64,000 bases of DNA, taken from Engraulis encrasicolus. Lineage: Eukaryota > Chordata > Actinopteri > Clupeiformes > Engraulidae. Positions within the stretch are counted from its first letter, which is position 1; each line of letters begins with the position of its first letter. This document shows, piece after piece, positions 56,189 through 64,000 of the stretch. The notes below the pieces were generated by a model, which did not search any database, was not told where the DNA came from, and was given only the letters and a program-made list of their open reading frames with translations. A program made the translations under genes and the position numbers. The DNA is taken from assembly GCF_034702125.1 (NCBI RefSeq), contig NC_085857.1, positions 51,077,278 through 51,141,277 of the forward strand, read 5' to 3'.

Positions 56189-57611
56189 TGCGTGCGTGTG
56201 TGTAGGGCCGGGGGGTCGGGGGAGTGTAATACACACTGCAACACTGGGCAATAATTTTGGACACTACAGTAAGCCATGCTCCTGTTTTGCTGCACGTCAT
56301 CTGAACAGTTTTGCATCTGGCTGGTTTATTGTAAACATTATGGATTGCTGTTGTAATATATAACTTGTGTATTTGTGTTTGCTGCTGGACACCTTAATTT
56401 CCTTTGGGATCAACAAAGTTACGCTCCTCTCCTCTCCAATCCTCTCCTCTCCTCGTCTCGTCTCGTCTCGTCTCTTCTCGTCTCTTCTCTTTCTTTTCTT
56501 TTTTCTCTTCTCTTCTCTTCTCTTCTCTTCTCTTCTATTCTCTTTCTTTTCTTTTTTCTCTTCTCTTCTCTTCTCTTCTCTTCTCTTCTCTTCTCTTCTC
56601 TTCTCTTCTCTTCTCATCTTTTCTCTGTAAGACTGGTACTGGCACAGGTAATGTGGATTCCATGGCACCGAGCCATCAGGACCATACCAGTGCAAGGCAT
56701 TACAACATCAACCACCTCCGTCGTGAAGACAGCGGGGGATACTACTGCCAGACCAGATATGCATGTGGCGACCGGATGTCATCTACTGTGGATGTCCTCG
56801 TGTCCTGTGAGTGCCTGATTACTGCAGTGTTTCAATATTTCATACTGTAAATACTTAGCAATTTTAATTGAATTCTGGAAAATAATTTGCATCTTACTCA
56901 TACACATCTTGTGACTTCACGTTTTTTAAAAAAAATATTATTTTAGGTTTTGATATTTTTGATGTAAAACTAGATTTGATAATCGGCTCTAATGGCTGGG
57001 CACTGGGCTGTTATGCCGGCGACCCGCATTTGATTCTGGCCTGGGTCATTTGCCAATCCTTCCCAATCTCTCTCTGCCAACTCTCTGATCTGATGGCATC
57101 TGATGGAACTAGTTGTCATAAAACGATTTCTGTTGGTCTTTCTTTATTTTTTTTTTAAAAGTTGCACCAAGGAACACAACGCTGTTGGTTAGTTCATCTG
57201 GAGATCTAAGTCAAGGTGGAACAGTGACTCTGACCTGCAGCAGCGATGCCAACCCACCTGTGCAGAACTACACCTGGTTTAAGGAGGACGAGTCCACTCC
57301 AGTAGGATCAGGACAGCAGTTCACCATCTCCAATATCTCTGAGGATGCAGGACAATACTACTGTGAGGCCAGGAATAAACTCAGATCAAGCAACTCCTCC
57401 ATTGTGCTAATCAAAGATGCACGTACAGGTACAAGTGCACGGTGCACCTCTTTTTAGTGGCTGCTGCTAATAATTATAATGATGATTCCATTGCCTATGT
57501 GTATATTCAATCCAGTTCTCTCATTTGCGATTTTTAGTTACTCATTCACTAATCATCGTATGTTTGTATCTAGGGCCTACATTTGGTTGTTGTTGTTGTT
57601 GTTGTTGTTGT

Positions 57612-57645
<34 letters not shown>

Positions 57646-59485
57646 ATGATGATCCTGATGATGATAATTGTGGTGGTACCGGTAATAAGCCATATGTAAT
57701 TGTGTTGTTTTAAGGTACGTTTATATGGTGAAGATGAAAAGAGAAGACGGAAAAGTGTTTAGAGGAGCATTCTCAGGGGAAAATCTTTGTTCACATTACA
57801 GTTTTTCTCAATTGGTTTTGTACATTTCTCACAACAGAATAATGATTCTCAAAAGTCTTTGTTCAATTGTGACTTCCTGGTGTTACCTGTGCACATGGTC
57901 AAATCAGTTTCTCATTGTTTTCAGCATATAGCAAATGCTCTCGTCCACCATGCCATGGCTGTGTACAATTCTCAGTGATTTCGTACATTATCAATTGCTT
58001 TTGTCATATCACTCAAAAAGCTTTGTCACTGAATGCATGAAACTATCTCAATCTTACCTGATCAATGTAATATAAAACTGAATTTACAACATTTCCCATC
58101 CAATCTAAACAACATTTCGCTTCAGAAAAGATCCTCAAGAGTGTACTATTCAATTGACAACATGAGAAATTGATTTGACTAGCTTGTCCATACACTATGA
58201 CACAATGACTAACCATTCTGCTGGCGCTGATACGTTCATTGACACAAAAACTTTTGAAAGACAAATAAGGGTTTTGAGCAAGAGACTCGCTTTTGCAGGT
58301 TATCCACCGTGTTTTGCCATTTGTTAAAGCTGTTTTGAGAATGAATATTATGTTTTGCAAATTGCAAGAGAGATTCGAGAAATGTACAAAACCAATTGAG
58401 AAATACTGTAAGACACAAGAGTATGTGATATTCGATTGGATGCGTTCCAGAACGGTGTGTTATGGTGTTATAGAACCCCGGTATGTCCGTGAGCAACCGC
58501 AGACACTCTAAATTGACAGTTTAGCCGTTTAGACGGAGACGCACCCCGCGGCGTCTTCAAAACTCTACACTCTGGAAGGAGCCCTCTCATTTTTGTGTTT
58601 TCAAGCCCTGATGGCGAGGTCGCCATGTAAACAAAAGGCACTTTTGATAAAATATTGTGTCATCTGCCGTCGCAATCGTTCTCGAATAATGGCCTCTTAT
58701 TCTGTTTTATTCTGTTCGATTCTATTCTACTCTACTCAATTCTATTCTATTCTGTTCTGTTCTGTTCTATTCTATTCAGATGTGGTGAGCCTCTCACTTC
58801 CTGCAGTAGTGGCAGTCATAGTGGGTGTTGTGGTGGCAGTGCTTTGCATGTTGGTCATGCCTCTCCTCCACAGGTGAGTGCCTAGCATACTGACGCGTTC
58901 TAATGGACAATGCTGTAGATCCACTGTATAGATGTTATATATGGCATTGTATAACATTGGAAATAGTTGATTTTTTTTTCCAGTTGTAGTAGCCGTCAGT
59001 GGGAATTATTAATTTTCCCATACGGGTGTGTTGCCAAAGATAAACAACATTGATCAGTAATTGGTGAACTATAGCTTTTACATTTAGCTTGAATGTATCA
59101 CTATATTATTGAACAATATCTTACAGTATGCGCTAGCCACATGTGTGCATGCATGTTGATGTCTCACTGGTGTGTTACCTCTTGCAGAAAATGTAAGAAA
59201 GATGCAGATCCACCAGCAAGACGTGACAAGGTACGTATGATTATGGATTCTGTATGCATTCACCTCATTGTCATTTTGCATATTAATATTAGTATAAACA
59301 TCCACTGAAAATCATGTTCATCAATTGTCTTCTCTTCGATTGGTCAGACTGTGAACACCAAACAGATCAGGTATGATGCCAGAAGATCTGCTTTGAACTT
59401 CAGCACTGCCCACGCTGAGCCAGTGTATCAGAACCTGAACCTCAGGACTGTCCAAACTGAGGACGTGGTTTACCAGAATATGTAG
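54482..59485 (+). CDS. CD22/Siglec-like immunoglobulin receptor gene, with a nonsense codon
   Basis: Coding exons with matching phases: 54482-54552 (ATG at 54495, hydrophobic signal peptide ending LEAQ), 54994-55338 (V-type Ig), 56010-56143 plus 56632-56806 (one C2 Ig domain split in two), 57162-57428 (second C2), 58780-58873 (transmembrane), 59188-59230 and 59348-59485 (cytoplasmic). Ig cysteines are seen in CSY...YYC, TLTCTS...YYC and TLTCSS...YYC. The V domain (CAFKGSAVDLSCSY) is of the fish CD22-like/sialoadhesin-like type; this is inferred, and another fish Ig receptor is possible. An acceptor precedes the ATG exon, so a 5' UTR exon probably lies upstream. The TGA at 55122-55124 truncates the full-length product, so the allele may be a pseudogene unless the V exon is skipped. 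Confidence 0.75.
54578..54720. repeat. GT-rich microsatellite in intron 1
   Basis: (GT)n passing into GTGCCT-type steps, directly after the signal-peptide exon donor. Confidence 0.9.
54994..55338 (+). CDS. V-type Ig exon with in-frame TGA
   Basis: Acceptor TTATTCAG and donor ACAG|GTTAAA; 345 bp, phase 1 to phase 1. The frame reads CAFKGSAVDLSCSY ... LNVTLAY, stop, TKQSHSHPP ... SLAKSDSGAYYCRL. The stop stands where V domains carry the core Trp (TGG to TGA is one base). An Arg follows the second Cys (YYCRL); Siglecs bind sialic acid through an Arg on this strand, but equivalence is only a guess. Because the exon is symmetric, skipping it would restore the frame. Confidence 0.8.
55362..55560. 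repeat. (GTT)n, (GT)n and (GACA)n microsatellites in intron 2
   Basis: Three adjoining simple repeats directly after the V exon. Confidence 0.9.
55605..55872 (+). mobile_element. tRNA-derived SINE in intron 2
   Basis: Box A at ATGGGTAAGTGGTTAGGGCG, box B at GGTTCGACCCC, then GTTGGTGGGGGGAGTAAA and an end ATGGGAGTTGGAGCTTTAA. It is in the same family as 32719-33003 and 54307-54425. Confidence 0.9.
56010..56806 (+). CDS. C2 Ig domain split over two exons
   Basis: Exon 56010-56143 carries the B-strand Cys (MNVTLTCTSPSP) and WFKS; it ends at CTACAG|GTGTGT, so the donor merges into a GT repeat. Exon 56632-56806, after a TGTAAG acceptor, carries INHLRREDSGGYYC. Phases are 1-0 and 0-1. The 488-bp intron between them is mostly (GT)n, (GTGC)n and a pyrimidine CTTTT-type repeat (56434-56625). 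Confidence 0.7.
57162..57428 (+). CDS. Second C2 Ig exon
   Basis: A complete C2 domain in one phase 1-1 exon. It has APRNTTLLVSSSGDLSQGG, TLTCSSDANPPVQNYTWFK, then ISEDAGQYYCEARNKL. The order C...W...DAGQYYC is classic, and the donor is ACAG|GTACAA. Confidence 0.85.
57588..57645. repeat. (GTT)n(GAT)n microsatellite
   Basis: Compound trinucleotide repeat in the intron before the transmembrane exon. Confidence 0.9.
57799..58408. mobile_element. TA-flanked MITE in the receptor gene intron
   Basis: Ends CAGTTTTTCTCAATTGG and CCAATTGAGAAATACTG continue into GTACATTTCTC and its complement, about 35 bp of inverted repeat. TA flanks both sides, as for Tc1/mariner elements. It appears nested in another inverted-repeat element (about 57718-58640) with GTACGTTTATATGG / CGCCATGTAAAC ends. 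Confidence 0.8.
58690..58779. repeat. (TTCTA/TTCTG)n repeat forming the acceptor tract
   Basis: A pentanucleotide pyrimidine-rich repeat that runs into the AG acceptor of the transmembrane exon. Confidence 0.85.
58780..59485 (+). CDS. Transmembrane and cytoplasmic exons of the Ig receptor
   Basis: 58780-58873 encodes a hydrophobic helix (LPAVVAVIVGVVVAVLCMLV). 59188-59230 is a basic, Pro-containing juxtamembrane piece (KCKKDADPPARRDK). 59348-59485 ends with EPVYQNL and DVVYQNM before TAG. Both are pYxN (Grb2-type) sites. The first is also YxxL but has Pro at -2, so it is not a classic ITIM; the second is a YxxM (PI3-kinase-type) motif with Val at -2. Signalling through these is inference. 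Confidence 0.75.
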
Positions 59486-59672
59486 ACCACGATCACATTA
59501 ATGACATTGAAAATGCACAATGGCTGTAGCAAAAGTTAATACTACCCTGGACTTCAGAAACCCTGATCCCTGACCCAGTCTATCAGAATCTGAACTTCAT
59601 CACAGCAGAACTTCATAGTCCTTAAGATCCTGAACCTCAAGACCGTGAAACCCAATGACGTGGTATAATAGC
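59486..59672 (+). other. Decayed extra tyrosine-motif repeats after the receptor stop
   Basis: After TAG the sequence again encodes DPVYQNLNF (59570-59600) and a run like ILNLKTVKPNDVV (59629-59662), matching the last exon at the DNA level, but with stops between. The tail therefore probably once had more YQN repeats, or a tandem duplication occurred in the 3' UTR. Confidence 0.6.
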
Positions 59673-61607
59673 ATACCTGCCGACCATTACGCATTTTGAG
59701 TAGCAGATACGGATTTTGACATCAAACTACGGCGCCGTCACTTCAAAATACGGGAAATAAATAGCAAAGTGTGTTCAAGTACCCTTATAAATTGCACTTG
59801 CAACCAGACAGAGCCGTAGATATGGCTCTGCTTGCAACTGTCTCGCGCTGGCCTTTCCATTGGCCAGCAACGTGTGGGGGGGAAATATTGACCAATCAGA
59901 GCGCTAGTTTAGACTAGAGGTCTTCATTTGTTGTGCTGCGCTGCGCTCCTCTCGAGTCGAGGCATCAGCTGCCGTCCGATAGAAAGCTTGCTTCGAAATC
60001 ACACAAGCAGAGATACTGGGTAATGTACTCCTATAATCTCTGAAACAAGTGTCCTCCTCCTGTCATCATGTATCCATCTTGGTACTGTCGCTGTAGTTTT
60101 ACAAGTGAGCACCGTCAAAATCACCGTTTCAAAGGTAAATGGACTTTGAGAAAGGTAGCCTGTATGGGAATAGTGAATTGCGTCCAGTTGCTAAATCCGT
60201 AAACTTATGAAAATAAATAAAGGCCGAGGTCTGTCGTAATGATTCACCCAATGTTTCGCCGTATTTAACGGCAATATGTTGTTGCTTGTTTTGATATTGG
60301 ACCGAAACGAGATTCCGAATGAGGAAATGTGTCGATGACTGCGCTATAAATTAGCAGATAAGCAGCAAACTAAATTTGGTTTCCCTTTGAGCCGGATCAT
60401 TTTAACTCGGGAAAATAAAGCGATAGTTCTAACGGTTGTGCTCGGAGTAGGTCTACATCCGTAACCTACCATGACACCGTATAGGAATACTGTTCCCCCC
60501 TGAGTCATGGCCCATTCTGTGAATAGGTGGAACAGGTCGTGCGTCATACCAAATATGCATCACTCCACGACTACTATCCGTAATCACGTAGCCTATGGCA
60601 ATCTATTAATAAAATCAATTCTCCTATCATCATATATGTGCCGAACAGTGAACAATAGCCAACTCCTGACGGCAGATGAGGGTAGATAGGCCTATTATGC
60701 AGAGAAGTGAAAAAAAGAAGCGATGTCCCTCAAAAGTTACCGTGGAAGTTCCTAAGAGCATTGGCTCAGTAGAGCCACTACATGAAGCATTTTGTACTGA
60801 ATGAATGCTGAAAGTGTGATTTTGATGTTAGCCCCCAAGGTAATAATATTAACCTGATATTATCCTAGCTTAGATAACACTTGTCTTTATCTTTTTCTCT
60901 ACTGCTGATGCTTCTTCACAGTAGGTGACAACATCACCATTTATTCATATTGGGGGAGATATAATTATAATCAAATTATACATTTTCCTACATGTACCTT
61001 CTACAGCCAAAAAAAATAATCAGCAAATGCTTCAATTTCATACTCAATTCCAGCTCCTTAACACCCCCCAAGTGACCAAATGCTCTGTTTGGCTGGTACA
61101 TAGGATAACTTAATAGCCACTTAGGCCTACTAGCCAGACTGGTGGTATGTTTGACTAGTAAGATTAACAGCCATAGTCGCTGGTGATCAATTAAGTTAAT
61201 TTAGAGGCCTGAATTCCAGCACACTAAATCATAGCATTTTATTTGTGTTATGGTGTGAAAAAAAAACATCTTTCATGAAAGTTTAATAAATTATGGTAGT
61301 TCAAAGTACTGTGAAGAGCAAGATAAACATTTTGCCAGCTACACGGGATGTTAGGCTAAAATGCATTAAAATGCAGGAAATTGCATTTTTTTCTGGGGGA
61401 GGACCCCCCTGCCTGAATGAAGTGTCTCATATCTTCCCTGTTGACATTTGGCAACCCTAGGTGTAGGGCAGACTATGCAAAATAAAGTAGCCTCTCAGAT
61501 GGGCCCGCCGGCGACCCCGTTGCTTTGCCATGCCAAGTTGTTGCGCCGTGAATTGCCGCGCCGCGATAAGTTGCTACTCAAAAACATTTTTAAAGGTTGG
61601 CAGGTAT
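59673..61607 (+). mobile_element. DNA transposon, 1.9 kb, with ATACCTGCC ends
   Basis: Left end ATACCTGCCGACCATTACGC, right end GGTTGGCAGGTAT, with AGC on both outer sides (59670-59672 and 61608-61610). The first 570 bp match the window's left edge (1-931) in reverse. Subterminal TTTTGAGTAGC / GCTACTCAAAAA extends the inverted repeat. I find no transposase, and the superfamily is uncertain. Confidence 0.7.
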
Positions 61608-61811
61608 AGCATGATGTACAAAATCTGGTATAAATCTTCACATTATTGACACCACATATCTCGGCAGGAAATGCATGGTGCTTGTAGTACAGTACCCTAT
61701 CAGTCATCTTGCTCATCATCAGCTAGAAATACATGGACATTACCATGCATTGTTCAATACCATGATAAGATGGCATGTACTATTGTAAATGCACAATAAT
61801 ATGTGTGTCCA

Positions 61812-61980
<169 letters not shown>

Positions 61981-62029
61981 GGTTAGTCAGATGATTTTGT
62001 CCCGGGTCTGAATGAAAGTGCAGAGGCCC

Positions 62030-62054
62030 TGCGCGCGCGCGCACACACACACAC

Positions 62055-62125
<71 letters not shown>

Positions 62126-62126
62126 C
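62030..62126. repeat. (GC)n(CA)n microsatellite
   Basis: A short GC run followed by CA, with a few CG interruptions. Confidence 0.95.
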
Positions 62127-62129
62127 TAT

Positions 62130-64000
62130 TACGTTATTTGTTAGCTTGTCCGTGATGTATATATGTATATAGACATACAGTATGTTGCCTTGGAACCTTC
62201 AAAAACTGATAAGCGATTACTGCTTCTTTAACATGAGCTTTAACCTTTGAAAATATTTGTTTGTACTCTGATATTTTATTATTTCTATTGTAAATAAAGT
62301 GTTGCCTTTTGTATATTTTCTTCAATTCTCTTTGTATTATGATGTGTGCTGGTATATCAGAATCAAATAAGATCATTTTATTGACAGTTTGTTTGCACTT
62401 TCCCTCCCAATGGGACCATGAATCCACTTCTAACACTGCCCCGAGTGGTCAAACCTTGTCAGTGCTAGTGCAAAGTGCAAACTGTTGTGAGGTGAACAGA
62501 CAGTAATGTCCATAAGATTGCATTCAAATCTCACACCAATCTATTTAAGCCAAGTGCAGACTCAAAATGTAAAAGGTCAATGTAAAGAAAGGTTTAAACG
62601 CACACTGATGACCTCCCTTTTAATCCCTTTTCATTTCGAGATGATTCGAGCCAACACGGCCCATTCACCGGATTTTAATCTGGGGTGTACTCATTTTTGT
62701 GGACAATGTTTAAAGATGGCCTCTCAATGTCATTTAATTAATATTGCTGTGTTCCCCATTGCTATTGAATGTGTTACGCGTTGATCCTATTTCAAAAAAC
62801 GTTCTGGTTGCTTTGTTTCAAGACGTTTTTGCAAGCTGGCAAGGTGGCTTGTGGAGAAACGAGAGAGTGTTCCGTGTTTCTCATGTAAATGCGTCTCTGA
62901 TTGGCTCACTCCTCCTGCTCTCGTGGAAACGCGTCTCTGATTGGCTCAGTCCTCCAGTTCTTGGAGAGAATGTAATGGGAAACAGAGTCGCCACTTCCCC
63001 GGGTGGTACTGCACTATAGGGGCGCCAACGGAGGCGTGCAGGCTCCATTCAGGGCTGTGCTCTTTCGACAGCGACCCCTAGGCGAGCTGCAGGCACGGAG
63101 CAACCAGAGTGAGCTGGCTTTATGTATGAGGCTTTGTGCTGTGTGTGTACCTGAGAGTAGCAACCAGCTGATAGCTAAGCTAAGCTATGTTTCGGGCCAC
63201 CAGACGTTGCTTGTTTTGAAAACAAGCAGAAAAAATTACTCAACATGTTTTTAGATAAATGGGTCGATATAAACCTTTGTGGGCAACGCCTTCTTTCGAC
63301 GTGACGAAACACAGAAAGGCTTTCGTGATTCGCTCGTTTCTCTGCATTATTTATGTTAATTGGGAAACGCCGGGAAACACAGCCAGGAGAGTTGACGCAC
63401 CGCTATGAGAGCCTTGCAAGTGAGTTTAACTTGGGGTGACCGTCCGATCTTCGAAAGGAGTGAGTAAAACTGAGTTTATCGGAAGTTGGCCTTTAAACAT
63501 TAATGTCTTTATTTTGATTTTTTTCTGAGTGAACATGAAATTTAAACGTATATGTTGTTAAAAATTCACTAATCATTGTGTCAAAGTGAAATTTCTTCAA
63601 TGATCTCCTATGAAAAGATATACTCACAAATCTGCAAAAATGTGAGGGGTGTACTCACGTGATATACTGCATGTCTAACAGAGTGCAGAGGCCCACTGAA
63701 ACAGGAAATGGCTTTTTTACACCTCCTTTAGTGCCACAGTCATACAAACATACAGACAGTGTGAATGGAATGCAAAGAGGTGGTTAAATGTGTTGCTCTG
63801 CATTTGTGCACTGTAGGACACACTGACTGTGCTGGCAGTGGGGAACAGAAGCAGAAAGGTAAGAATGTGTGTGTTCAGACAAGACTATCTATTATAAATG
63901 TGCTTGAATAGCAGTGACCTACTGTAGTCACACAAGACTGTGTAAAAATGGCTACGTTTACTTGACGTTTTTAATTCAGAATTAATTATTCCGAATTAAA
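62130..64000. other. No supported gene; transposon-like pieces
   Basis: GGGGTGTACTCATTTTTGTG at 62682 and AGGGGTGTACTCACGTGATA at 63643 look like parts of one inverted or direct repeat family. Between them lies a GC-richer block with two near-identical 40-bp copies around CGCGTCTCTGATTGGCTCA (62893 and 62932). At 63950 a GGCTACGTTTAC element begins and leaves the window. Confidence 0.35.

Noticed and set aside
56297..56850. Long Ser/Leu/Phe or Arg/Glu/Lys ORFs
   Set aside because: Translations of the intronic pyrimidine repeat.
63817..63858. 42-bp open exon with CTGTAG acceptor and AAAG|GTAAGA donor
   Set aside because: Too short to identify (DTLTVLAVGNRSRK) and no neighbouring exon fits; such pairs of sites occur by chance.

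Overview
The window looks like teleost fish nuclear DNA. It has long CA/GT, CT and GATA-like microsatellites, tRNA-derived SINEs, many hAT, Tc1 and TTAA-type DNA transposons, an L1/Tx1-type LINE, a Ty3/gypsy element of a fish type, and one immunoglobulin-superfamily receptor gene of the fish CD22/Siglec-like kind. Introns, GT/AG splice sites and symmetric phase-1 Ig exons show it is eukaryotic. A clupeiform source is only a guess. Most of the sequence is repeat; only a few stretches look like host exons.

Layout. 1-7.6 kb: a DNA transposon cut by the window edge, a 2-kb hAT element with an intact 8-bp target duplication, and two well-formed minus-strand exons (7521-7575 and 3964-4077) of a host-like gene I do not recognise. 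8.1-15.1 kb: a LINE 3' end, a two-exon coiled-coil ORF, and a multi-exon hAT-transposase-derived pseudogene broken by a nonsense codon and a MITE. 15.9-25.4 kb: pieces of a minus-strand pseudogene of the family that fish annotations call SAMD3-like. They are separated by transposons, including two copies of a palindromic 18-bp minisatellite element with telomere-like cores. 28.7-33 kb: a hAT MITE, a LINE split by a hAT element, a decayed multicopy teleost gene and a SINE.

34.2-52 kb is a higher-order repeat. Each unit holds a ~40-bp minisatellite block, tRNA-like segments and unique-looking spacer. The units have been invaded in turn by a Tc1-derived foldback element (37078-38709), a solo LTR (40403-41342) and a young full-length Ty3/gypsy retrotransposon on the minus strand (42641-51858, TAAA target duplication, nearly identical ~1.75-kb LTRs). 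Its gag, pro and pol lie in successive -1 frames. The gag/pro junction carries a canonical slippery heptamer, a stop and a perfect 8-bp stem; the pro/pol junction has a second heptamer in register. One further shift inside gag has no such signal and looks like a mutation.

54.5-59.5 kb: the Ig receptor gene on the plus strand, with signal peptide, V domain, a C2 domain split over two exons, a second C2 domain, a transmembrane segment and a tail with two tyrosine motifs. The V exon has an in-frame TGA where a Trp is expected. The 3' flank holds decayed extra copies of the tyrosine-motif repeat. 59.7-64 kb: a second copy of the transposon seen at the left edge, in opposite orientation, then CA repeats and unassigned sequence.

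All family names rest on reading motifs by eye; no database search was possible.
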